Positions 20,379 to 31,695 of a stretch of DNA of 64,000 bases are shown piece after piece; position 1 is the first letter of the stretch; each line of letters opens with the position of its first letter. This DNA comes from Pelomyxa schiedti. Lineage: Eukaryota; Evosea; Pelobiontida; Pelomyxidae. A program made the position numbers and the translations under genes. A model generated the notes under the pieces. The model saw only the letters and a program-made list of their open reading frames with translations, was not told the DNA's origin and searched no databases. The DNA lies in the NCBI GenBank assembly GCA_020536535.1, contig JAHLWZ010000113.1, forward strand, positions 57,317-121,316, read 5' to 3'.

Positions 20379-23300
20379 TGGATCGAGGAATGCGAGGGGG
20401 CCAGTACACGGGTGTGTTCGTTGTTTGACAGATCTCTCCAACAAACACGTACCGTTTCTTATGATGATGATGTAGTGAGCACAGTCGCGGGGACGGGTAT
20501 TAGCGGGCGTTTGGATGGCAGGTGCTATACCGCGCAATTTTGCTCGCCTAGTGGTGTTGCGTTGGACTGGGATGGCAATATTTTCGCAACCTCTAGTAAT
20601 AGTGTGAGGGTGATCACTGTTTCAGGTTCACAACTCTTATGCGTTTTAGTATGATTGTAATCTATGCTGTTTGCAATCGGTTTTTGTTTTGTTGATTGTT
20701 TGTAGTGTGGGCGCTTTCCTACTACGGGAATTTCACTACAAATAATTGAAATCAACAAAAGGAGATGTTATGACAATTGGATGTGGAACTGCTGGGCATT
20801 TAGATGGCAATGGTACTGACGCTATGTTCAATGAACCATATGGAATAGCTGTTGATTTTTTGGGAAATCTTTTAGTTTCCGATGTGGCCAATCATTGCAT
20901 CAGAAAGATCACACCACAAGGTAGCGAAAGAAACCTCGTTAATCAATACTCAATAGTCTTCGATATTAGGTGTTGTAAGCACAATTGCTGGACAAGGTGG
21001 CAAGAAGGGATTTGTTGATGGGCCTTCTCAAAATGCCAGATTCCAAAGCCCCTATGACATCGCTGTCGATATTTATGGAACAATTTTTGTGGCGGATTAT
21101 GGAAATCACGCAATCAGGGCTATTTACTCCCAAGGTTCAAATGGAGGCCTGCTCTCACATTGACAACACCATGTTCTTGGCTTTGCTATACACCCTCCAC
21201 TTCATCAGACAACGTGTTGATTACATGTACACTAGGTTATGTTGTCACAATTGGGGGAAACGGTAAGGCTGGCTTTGCTGATGGCCAGGGTTCAAAAACA
21301 CTCTTCTCCTCACCGAGCAGTATTGCTCTTGATGGAGCCTCAAATATTTATGTGACTGACTCTGGGAATTTTCGAATAAGAAAGATCACCCAAGATGGTA
21401 ATAGTGGCCGTAATCAAACCAATTAATCCTCAACGTCTCTACAGGTACAGTCAGCACAGTCGCTGGCAGTATTTTTGGATTTGCTGATGGCCAGGCATCA
21501 TTTTCCAAATTTGGATCCACAAGTGGAATTGCAGTTGATGTACTCGGTAATATCTATATAGCAGATTACTCAAATCATAAAATTAGAATGATATCTCAGA
21601 CTGGTACTCAATTTCTGGTTATACCATTCCTTTTTATAAAAATGCATAGGAATGGTTAGTACAATTGCTGGAACTGGGAGTGGAGGTTTCTCAGATGGAC
21701 TGGGTTCCACTGCTTCGTTTAACTATCCATATGGTCTCGCAGTGGATTTTTGTGGAAACGTCTACGTTGGGGACTGTGCAAACAACCGCATCCGCAAACT
21801 AGTGCCTCCCACACCCTTGAATTACAAAAGCCCTAAGTATCTGCAACATTAATATATGCAATCCTTTCTATATCTCAGTCCTTTCCTAGAATTGTTTCCG
21901 ACAAGGTGCGACAAGTCTTTTTCACTGGGTCTGCCAAGCAAATTCAACAGATACCGCAAGAAGAGTTATACTCATACGCCTTACTTGATGTCATCCTCTC
22001 AACTACTAAGTTTCACGAAGGCAGTTCCGAAGTGCAGCGTGCTGTTAAGGCAATAGAGTGCCTGAAAAAGAGAGCCTCACCTCAAACAGAAATGATGCAT
22101 GAGTGGTTACTTGGTGAGCTGCCCGGATGGATGGGATTTCAATCACTTGGTGTTGCATGCATGACTGGGCACTTAAAAATTGTTTCTGCTATACTTGATT
22201 GTGACCCCGACGGGTCTTTACACGGAAGTGACACATCTAGGTGTCTTTCATGTGGCTTGTCAAAAGTTTGTGAAAGTATGCAAGCACAAAATCTGTTTTT
22301 TTGCGGGTACATTGTGGAAAGGGTAGGAACTTACTCTAGCTAGGCTCTTCTCTCTGCCGAATGATAATAGAGCGCACTGCACATGGGACGCTCTTCCTGG
22401 ATTCTTGTACTATCGACAAAATTGCGTGCAATTATCCTGAATTGGTTCTATCACAAGACTCCCTTGCCAGTCAACTGACTCGTGAAACTCTTGCAAAACT
22501 CGCAACTTTATATCCCAGGGTCTTACTTAGCTATCCTTCATATGCAATCAAAGCACCTCCAGAAACTTTTATCCTGGCCATAAAACAGCATGACCACGAC
22601 GGTGAGTTCTCTACGGAACTCATTTCAGCTGGTGTTACAGTTGAGAAACCTAGTCTTCTTTATGATGCTCTCTCCGACGTTCTCACATCTTCTGTTGTGG
22701 ATAGTCTGCTTTTGGCTCGTTCCACTGTCACGAAGGAAAGCAAGACAACTACCAAGCCGTCTGTAACCACGAAAACGAGTCAAATTGCTCCAACTTCTAA
22801 AACCCCTGTCAATAAAAGCGCAAAAAAGACTGCTAAGTCTCTGGGCACTACTAAGAGCTCAGTCCCACTCAGTACTAGTGCTCCTACCAAAACCACTTCC
22901 TCCCCTGCCAAAACTGGTACCTCCCCCACCAAGGCAAGTTCCAGGAAACAAGTTCAACACCCTGCCGATACTTCGTCCAGTACGAGTTGCAGTCCACTGC
23001 CCACTGAACCTCTTTCCAATGATAAGACTAGTAAGACTTGCACAGAAGCTCCCAGCGGTGCTAGTACCTCAACTCTAAGCAGTGCTCATACTCCAGACCA
23101 GTCTACAGTATCTGTTTATGTCGATGGGGACAAGACACCTGCCACCTTGGTTATCAGTTCCACTGATACTTTCGGCTCTGTCAAAAGCAAAATCGAGGTC
23201 TGCTGTGTTATTCCTTTCCTTGCTTACTCAAATGTTCCTCAAACAGGAAGAAATTCTGGACCCAGGAAAGCATGTTGGCAAGATGTTCCTCGAGAAACCC

Positions 23301-23402
23301 CGTGTATTAATTAGAAGGCCACAACCAACCCACAACTTCCTTTCCCTAGCCTCCGAAGTCATGTTCGCCACCTTCTGCATCCACGTTACAACAACCAACT
23401 GA
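20379..23402 (+). CDS. NHL-repeat beta-propeller protein with ubiquitin-like C-terminus
   Basis: Six NHL blades are encoded one per exon, each ending xxITPQG-like and each with the pattern V(S/V)T(I/V)AG...G..DG....F..P.GIAVD..GN(I/L).V.D..N..IRKI. They form a probable protein-binding propeller. After the propeller an exon reads KIVSDKVRQVFFTGSAKQIQ, with an ankyrin-like stretch LGVACMTGHLKIVSAILD, then a helical region, a long Ser/Thr/Lys/Pro linker, and finally SVYVDGDKTPATLVISSTD with SVKSKIE joined across an intron to EEILDPGKHVGKMFLEKPRV, which resembles a ubiquitin-like beta-grasp. The 5' end is not resolved; the first propeller exon is open from 20379 and lacks an ATG, so a short upstream exon is expected. 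It may be a scaffold or a TRIM/NHL-like regulator without a RING. Confidence 0.7.
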
Positions 23403-23570
23403 ACCCCACAACCACACAAATAAAACAAATGCCCAACACCAGCCAAACAAAATCATCCTCTTTTTAAAAAAAAAACCTCCATACCCATCATTACGAGATT
23501 CGCGAAAAGCGCTGTAGCGTACTCTCGCCGAACAACAACCAGAGCAAGGTAAAGGGGGGGGGGGGCAAAT

Positions 23571-25641
23571 ATGAGCAGCACGTGTTGCAGCGGGGCGGGG
23601 GTGGGGAGCACGAGCAGCCACAGGCAGCTGCTGCGGCAGAGCGCGGCGCTGCGGGACTACCGGCGGGGGTTCAGCGAGCAGCAGTGGTGGTACGTGGTGC
23701 AGCTGACCATGACGCACGGGCTGCGGACGCTGCGGGGGTGCCTGGACCTGACGCCCCTCAGCCCCGAGGAGCTCAGGCAGCTGGTCGTGGCCGTGGGCGA
23801 CGACGGCGACCTCCCTGCTTATCTGGCGAAGCACCATCCTCAGTGGTGTGTGTGTGTGTGAGAGTGTGTTTGCGTTTGTTGAATGCTGTTGTATCTGTTT
23901 GTGTTGGTTTTGTTTGCGGCGTGAGTATTCTCATTTTGTATTGTCGGTGCCCGCTTTTTTTTTTTTTTTTTTACATTTTAATCGGAATTCTTGTTTATGC
24001 AGTTTACTTCCTGGTGTTGATATTGATGTTCCATTGAGCACTAGTTACAGAGAGACTGATACAGAAAGAGAACGAGAAAGAGAAAAGCCCCAGGTTGTTG
24101 TCTGCCATTGTGGAATGGGGTGCAATTCAACTTGCAATCATCATGGAACCTCTTGTGTCTCAACACCGGAGAAGTGCTGCAGTACCAGCACACACAATTC
24201 TCCTTGCGGCGGATGTTCCGTTACCTCCACCACCCGTTCGCCCGATTCTGTGGGGTGCTGTCAAAGTGCAGCTGCACGTTGTTCTTGTACAAACTGTATA
24301 AATTCTCACTCATGTAGACAACAACAGTACCATGAAACACCCTTGAACACCCAACATAATCACTTTCAAACACCTTTGCAAAGAACTCCTTTCGTTACCC
24401 CAATTCGTCCATCAGTAGCAAGAAACCAAGGGTTACACCCGCCAACGGGTTCGCAACACTTCCAGTTTGCACAATCCCCAACAAGATCACAACACCCTCA
24501 GACTTTAAGTCACTCCAACAAACATTGTGTACACTGCCCACACCATTGTACTCCAAGTCACTGTCAGCCCCATCCCAAACCACGTGCCGAACGAGCTTGC
24601 TCTCCCGAAAGATCAAACCATCCAGCAGAACCTCACACTGTATACCCGCCTTGGTGGTACGGGGAATCACCTAATCCCCACACCCAAGAAGCTAAGCCAC
24701 CAAAAGTACCTGTGATGGAATTTTCTCCTCCACACTCGCCTAGAGTGGCTTTACCAAAGCAGCGGTATGCTCCGCAATTAAGTTGTACTTCTATTAACCA
24801 TAAATTGGGGGAAATCAAGGTTTTCGCTGAGCTGGGATGAACCCTACGGGTCAAGGCATTGTGTGGCCTGCAGAGCGGATCGTACTACATCAAAGCAGTG
24901 GCGAGAACCAAGTACCCCAATGATGCGTCACAACAAACAGTATTGCTAAATAAGTCTCTCCACTCCTATCTGAGGCTGGTATTCAGGATAACACTGGGAC
25001 TTCCATATGACCTTTCCAAAGTAAAATCCAAGGTGAAAGAGCAACTTGACATCGACAGAGAGAGAATGAGACTCATGAAACAAAGTAATTTTTACTTCAT
25101 AACACTAAGTCACTAAATGCCTTGAAAGACCGTTCCCCCCCTTCCCAGACTGCCAGTCCTATTGACAAATCCCGCATGTTTACAACTCCTAATTCAACAG
25201 TGCACTAAAATCCTTCACAGTACTACAAACAATACCAATCACAATACACATGAAATACCCAGCGGCATTCCCAAGCATGAAAATCATTCCGAGTTAAAGG
25301 AATCCCACGATGTTCACAACGGGGATGTGGGTAGTGGTGATGATTGTAGTATGGAGAGCAATAACAACAATACTCACACAAAGCACAACGGCGAGTCACA
25401 AACACAAAGTTCACCACAAGTCAACACAGGCACCACAACCAATCACTCAAGTGCCACTCGGTGGACAAATCAAGTTGGACTGAGTCAAACGGCTCAGATT
25501 ATAAGGTTTCCCTCACATAAAGTACTGCATTGGATTGAAACACTTTTGAATAGGAAAGAAGCCTTGGAGATAGCTGCAAAACTAAAGGAATTGGAAGCAG
25601 ATAGACTTAGACTACAACAGGAGCTCTTGGATGACCCCTAG
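23571..25641 (+). CDS. Unknown protein with Cys/His-rich middle and coiled-coil tail
   Basis: No family recognised. The first exon starts with MSSTCCSGAGVG and gives a folded helical segment (RDYRRGFSEQQWWYVVQLTM, LSPEELRQLVVAVG). It joins at the (GT)n donor near 23847 to an exon starting CLLPGVDIDVPLST. That exon carries an Arg/Glu run, then many Cys/His clusters (CHCGMGCNSTCNHHG, CCSTSTHNSPCGGC) and a Pro-rich stretch. Two more exons follow in frame: SGSYYIKAVARTKYPND with LRLVFRITLGLPYDLSKV, and ILLTNPACLQLLIQQ, an Asn/Thr/His-rich region and a final leucine-zipper-like helix (LKELEADRLRLQQELLDDP). Probably an intracellular metal-binding or RNA/DNA-associated protein. Confidence 0.6.
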
Positions 25642-25751
25642 CTTGTGAGAGCTAACCGGTATTTATGTAAATAAAGAAAACAAAAAGAGACTACGGCAAT
25701 TGCCAAATAAGCCATTATTTTTTCCCCCGTTATAGTCAAGAAAAAAAGCCC

Positions 25752-28057
25752 TTAAATCGAACACGTAGAGAAGTCTGGAACGTCCATTGGGAGAGAAGAA
25801 GCCGGAGGTAAAAGGTCCAGAGTCTCGCCATTGAGAGAAGAGAAGACCCTCCAGAATTCCCTTTGGGTTATAAACTCGAACCTCTCCCACATTCCTGTGT
25901 GAGCCCGCATGTATTTCTCAGTAAAGGGTCCCACTCCTCCCAAAGCCGCCACAACTGTAAACGTTTAGTACTAAAGGTGTGTGTTAAGTTGGTTGGTACG
26001 TGTGGTAATCTTAGAGTCCCAAGTCATGCAAGGGCAGATAGCAGTCCCATCAATGTCAATGGACTCAGTGGAGCCGTAGTTACCTAAGAGATTGGTGGTT
26101 CAACAGAATGCGTGGAAAAAATACTTTGCATTGCTGGGCCAAGAAGCATGGTTTGGTACCACGATAACCCTATTCCTTGGTCGGCAAGAATAACAGGGAA
26201 CGCGGCATATGGCGTGACCACCTTGGAGATTGATCAGTTAGTGTTGACTTATTACCGCAATTCTTACTTGAAGATGAGTGACAGGTTCAAACGCGATTGA
26301 GGGGATACCACAGTCACTAATATATGCAAAGGTAGGGGGCTGTACGCTAGGGGCACTTGGTTCAGTAACTGAAGCATACAATCCTATTTGTTGGTTTGTA
26401 GTTGGTACTCTTCATACAGTTAGATGGTATTTGAGAAAGGTAGAACAACCAGGAATGCCATTGATGACCGAATTCCAAGTTCTGGCTCGTTCTCCATTTA
26501 GAAATACTCTTTCAGCAATTTTAATTTTTTGGTAAGGCATCATGAGGTATTTCCACTGTTCGTGTGCTGAGAACCTAAGATGGTGACAAAGAAATTACAA
26601 ACGCAATGTTGCCTACCACCAGCCACGGGTGACAGAAATTGTTCCATCAGACGGTGTGCTGAATTCCACCTTTTGTAACTTCTTTCGTTTTAATACCCAC
26701 ATATCCTCCTTCTCAGAGGGGTCGTCCCACTGACAAAATAAGTCCATGAACCATACAAAGAGCTCTCCTTCGTATGGATCATCCAAGTAGCAAGGGTCAC
26801 CACAGTACGGGGTAGTGTAGTAGTTGGAAGGTGTCGGTTGTGCTGATGTATTAACAATGTTTGAAACTGCTCTAACCTAGCATGTGTTATTTTTACTGGT
26901 CAAAACTGAAAGATTGCAACCTGTCCATCACCATCCCAAAACACAGTTCTTGCATTAAGAGCAAGTTTCTGAAGATATTGGTCATATCGATCAGCGAGAT
27001 CAAGGTAACCTACACAGTGTAAAAGATATGATGAAAGAAAGGAGATACCAGTATCAGAAAGAGCTTGGATGATTCCAATTATTCCCCAAATCATTTCTCC
27101 ATTGTCTAAAACAATATTAACATTAGAATTCACAACAGAAAAGTACCTAAAGAAGGAACCCTATCCTCAAAATCTTGGAAAATATTGTTAGAAGAGCATT
27201 CAAATGTTACTTGATTTACCCCATGTTGGGGAGATCCCAGCATCTGTCACATCAAACCACGGAAGGAAGCCTCCAAAGCTGAGAGCAGAAGGACAAGGTA
27301 AAAAAAACAATAAAATAAAAAATGTAGGGTACCCTGGGAAGTTTTTATCAAAGTCCTCTATAGCTTGAATTTTCCTTTCTAAAATATCCACTGCTTCATC
27401 AGGGGTCATAAGATCAGATACTCTAGTTTAATTCTCAGAAAAAAAAAAGGTTCTGGCCGTAACAGTGAGAAGGGAACCTAGAGTCACCAGCAAGGACGTA
27501 AGCTAAGTATCCCATGTGAACTGATTCTTTCGATGGAGCACTGAATGCCCAGTTTTCAGAGGTAATTTCACCAGTGGTATAGTTCAATGGCCTCCCGTCT
27601 GTTATCCATTATTCTCGTAAGAGAAAAAAAAAAAAAAAAAAAATCAATCATAAACAGAAATACCATATGTCATGCCATTTACAGCGTTCGAACCCACGCC
27701 CCCTGCCATGAAATTGGACTCATAACGGGCCATATCGGCCACGAACAAGTCTCTGGTAGCTTGGTCCGTTTGAACCATAATTGGGTCGTACTTGTACGCC
27801 CATCTGCACGAGTCCAGCCCAAAAACGGTCGCCAAACCTAACTACCCACCCACGTGAGTTCGGCATGTTTAGGGAAAACAAAAAAAAAAAGGCTCAACTG
27901 TGTCGGTACCAAAAAAAGAAGAACCGGACTCATCACCGCCTCTTTTTATTTCTCCTTCGGCTTTTTTTTTCTTGAAGAAGATTTCTGGTAACGGCCAAAG
28001 AAAGATAAAAAAAATCAAAAAACAACAAGGACCAACAAAAAGTACCCACACCATCAT
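25752..28057 (-). CDS. Secreted or membrane-anchored glucoamylase-like (alpha/alpha-barrel) hydrolase
   Basis: Exons on the minus strand begin with MMVWVLFVGPCCFLIFFIF, a signal or anchor segment at 28057. Next comes FGLDSCRWAYKYDPIMVQTD, then NWAFSAPSKESVHMGYLAY, GGFLPWFDVTDAG, VLDNGEMIWGIIGIIQAL with LNARTVFWDGDGQV, a Trp-rich segment (YEGELFVWFMDLFCQWDD), GLYASVTEPSAPSVQPPTFA with GIPSIAF, VVTPYAAFPVILADQG and a last exon ending DVPDFSTCSI. The APSKES, LDNG and GLYASVTEP motifs match my knowledge of COG5368/PF10091 glucoamylase-like and GH144 beta-glucan hydrolases. The substrate is not deducible. At least eight introns are present. Divergent from STAT across 277 bp. Confidence 0.6.
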
Positions 28058-28334
28058 CGGGGAGCTAGACAACAAGGACTAACCCAGAGGTACATCTCCA
28101 AACAACACAACCACAAGAAAAAACGATCAACCAACCTCGTCCTCCGAAACTTCAGCATTCCTCTAACACCAGAGCGCATAAAAAAAAATTAAAAAAAAAT
28201 CAAGACGCACTAATCCCCTGTCGTCACTTGACATCTACTAATAGTAACAACCCTCGGATCGTCATCGACAAGCGCCGGCGGAGCAAGAAAAAAACCCATC
28301 CCCGAAAATCCCATTATTTCGAAGCTGCAACGCA
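28058..28334. promoter_or_regulatory. Divergent spacer between hydrolase and STAT genes
   Basis: 277 bp between opposite start codons, A-rich on both sides, must hold both promoters. No specific site recognised. Confidence 0.35.
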
Positions 28335-31300
28335 ATGTCGTCCTCAAGGGTCAGGCACTCACCGCGCAGGCCGTCGACGCGCTCGCGACCTTCACGAAAG
28401 AACTCCGACGACGAAGATTTCGTGGAAGGGTCTGAGGCTGAAGAAGATTCTTCTGATTCTGACTTCGACAGAGAACCACCCCCTGCTCCGAAACGATCTC
28501 GCAAGTTAGTTCTTTCTTTTCACTTTTTCCGCGTTTTCTTTCTTCACTTTTTCTCATAGCTTTTTAAAACCTATCCTCATTCGCTCTTTCCTTCTTTCTC
28601 TCTCTTTCTTGTACCTTTCAAGTTTTTCTTTTGTCTTTTTTTTTTTCCCCTATTCTTTTGTTGCCTCAACGAAATCATTGTATTAATATGGGTCTTCCCT
28701 CCAAAAAAAGCACTAGGCGTAAAGTGGAACCCAAAATAGAGACTAAAATAGAACTCAAGGCAGAGCCACATGTTTCAATGCTACCCCCAAAACCAATAAC
28801 CCAACCAACTGGGGTACTCCACCAAATGGCCCAGAGCCTGGGCCTGGCTGTCCCACTGGGTGCAGCACCTTTCAATGTCAATACACCCCCACCCCCTGTG
28901 ACAAACACAACTACTCCAACAAACACCACTACTGCGACAGGTACACCTCTGACTAACTTGCCTCCCCCCTCATCACCATCTCCCCCCAGTCCTCAGAGTG
29001 GGTCTGGCGGGGCAACTAACACTGGGGGAGCTGCAAATGGGTCACCTGATAGTCCTAACACTGGTGCACAGGTATCCTCCTGCTATCCTTATTCACTTGA
29101 TCCTTATCACCAACCACATTTCATTTTCTAAAGGGCACGGAAACTGCTGCAGCCTCTGTTCCCACTTCATCTCCAAACACAACTTCATCTTCAACACCCA
29201 CACTCCCAAATCCCTCTGTCAATGAACAAGAGGAACAACTACCATTCCAACCCCCAATCAACACTGTACAACAGGTATAATAAAACAGGCAGCGTAGTTT
29301 CATTGTTTAACTTGTTCAATAGATCCTCAACACTACTGTTGGGAAGTGCCGCATCTTTGTAGTTACACTTGAACACATTAAACTCAGTCAAAAACGTATT
29401 CTTGATCTTCCACCTCTGGATTGTGCTGTAGTATGTTTCCCCTACACACCATCGCCCTAATAACTTGAATGTTTTAGAATTTGGAAGCCTTATCAAGGCA
29501 ACATAAGGAATTGTATGATGCTATGGCAGTTGAAACGAGCATGCTTGCTCGGCTTTTTGATGAAATCATTCTTATCCCTGCTGAGATGCACCATACTAAA
29601 AGATTGCAGATGGTATCACTTCTGTTTGTTCTTCTTGGGAATAATTTTTGTAGAACCTAAGCAAATATATGAAGCAACTTGACCTCTATCAACTCGAACT
29701 AATGCACTATATAAGACCTGACACTATTCCCTGGTGCGTTTACCCTTCTATGAGAAACTACCTTGGGTCTTTCTAACTATTTTCAGTCCGGCGGCGCTTC
29801 TTGTTACTGATCAGCCATTTTCCCGCTCGATTGTTAAAGGGCAAACAGTTGCTCTAGAAGCCCAACTTCTACTACCTTCGTCAATTGATCTCAAGTAAAC
29901 TTCCTTATCACCTGGGTTTGTTATTGACTTGGAACACCCAAGAAATGTTGGCCCTGTAGATGCTGATATAGTACAACTTCATGGTACCTCTAAAAAAGGT
30001 GTCAAATGTTCCACACCATCCATTGAAAATGCCTCTGAAACAATTGATACTGAAGGAAAGGTACCCAAATTTACATTTAGATTACACTTTTTTCCTGAGG
30101 GGTAAATAAGGTGCGGTTTCATCTGCGGTTTCCAGCAGGAACCAATAAAAAGCCTGTGACTCTTCGTCTACATGCAACAATCTCCTACCACCCACTGAAG
30201 TGTCACAATCCTGCCCTTGCAGTAACTACCTGAAAATCAACTAAGCCTTTTTAACAATAAAAAAAAAGCAAGCAGGTACAAGAGTTGTTGAAAGCAACGC
30301 TTCGAGACCATTTATTATTACCACCAATTCCATTCAATGGTGACTTGAACCCTTCTCGTTAGTTGAAGTAACCTTTGCTGCAGGCGAGATTCTGAAGGGA
30401 TACTGCTAAAAATGGAGGCGTTTGGAGATGCAACTGAAATTACTTGGGCTAAATTTGCCAACACACTTCAGTCGTATTACCTTGTAGGGCTTTTGTTACC
30501 GCAACTTATTTCTTATTTACACCATCATAGGGAGCCACAAGGCAAAATCCAGAACAGCCTAATAGACCCCTTACACTGAAAGACTTCGAGTTTCTCAATA
30601 ACCTGAAGTTTGATGGAAACACTGTGGTTACTCTGCAAACCTTTGATAACTTTTGGGAGTGGTTTGGTGCTGCTTTAGAAAAGATAAGACACCAAAAGAA
30701 CCTATGTCCTCTCTGGCTAAAAGGGTAAACCAACCCGAGAATTTTCCAAAGATTAACCCAATTCAGGTATATATATGGGTTCATTAGCAAAATTGACTCT
30801 GAGAAACTCCTCTCCCGATTCGAAGAAGGAAGTTTCCTTATCAGACTAAGTGATAGATTCCCAGGGAAATACGCCTGTGCCTATGTATATGATGTGAGTG
30901 AGCCTTAGAAGAACCTCGTAGTTACTTGTCATTCTAACTTACATTCTTTAATCAGGGAGTGGTCCGCCACTCGCTGATAAAAGATACTGATGTGGCCGGC
31001 AACAAAAGAACTCTAGTGGATTTCTTACATGAAATTGATCACGTCCGCATCATAGTACAAGTGAGGTGCGATTTCAATGGTCATATCCAGATCAACAAGT
31101 GCATCAAGGTTCGTTTGGCTTTCCCACCCACTACCCACACCCACAATCATAATCCACCGGCGCTTTATTTAGCCTTTTTGTTCCCCCTATCAGCCCCTAA
31201 CACTCTCACAGCAAGACATGTTACAAGAATTCCTTTCGGAGAAGCAGGACGTGTGCACCCCTGGATACGAGGAATTTCCACCACCGGGAATGAGACCGGC

Positions 31301-31403
31301 TCCCAGAGTTATTCAGCCAGATCCGACGACTGTCAGCCCACAACAGTTATTGGCACATGCTGCACTGTATGAGCAGCAACACCAACCGCAACAGCAACCG
31401 TAA
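28335..31403 (+). CDS. STAT-family transcription factor with SH2 domain
   Basis: STATs dimerise by phosphotyrosine-SH2 exchange and move to the nucleus to bind DNA. Many short exons give: a basic/acidic N-terminus, a Pro/Thr-rich linker, a four-helix coiled coil (NLEALSRQHKELYDAM, YMKQLDLYQLELMHYIRPD), an immunoglobulin-like DNA-binding segment (LLVTDQPFSRSIVKGQTV, VRFHLRFPAGTNKKP), an EF-hand-like linker (TLKDFEFLNNLKFD, WEWFGAALEKI), then the SH2 domain: YGFISKIDSEKLLSRFEEGS, FLIRLSDRFPGKYACAYV with the phosphate-binding Arg. After SH2, the C-terminus has CTPGYEEFPPPG, the likely phosphorylated tyrosine, and a Gln-rich end. The layout is like Dictyostelium STATs: long low-complexity N-terminus and no transactivation domain. 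No JAK is visible nearby. Confidence 0.85.
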
Positions 31404-31695
31404 AAATAGACAGACAACACGAAAATAGATCAGATAGAACACGCACAGCAAGTCACTTGACACCCACCCCTTCCCCCTACAAATACCGATACAGAATTAA
31501 AACCCTTCCACGCAACAGGACTGGCCCACCAAACTGTGATAGCAATAAAAAAAGTTTTTTTGAGAGCAGTTGCTAGCAGATTAATTGGCTCGCGACGAAC
31601 GAGTTTTAATTACGCCGTTCGTTCTTGTGAAAAAAAAAAGGATCTTTTAACGCAAGGAGACACGACAGCCCGCGCCGTCCGGTTTTTGTTGCAAG

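Noticed and set aside
23346-23837. Minus-strand frame rich in Pro/Ala/Arg
   Set aside because: Antisense of a GC-rich first exon on the plus strand that joins correctly to later exons.
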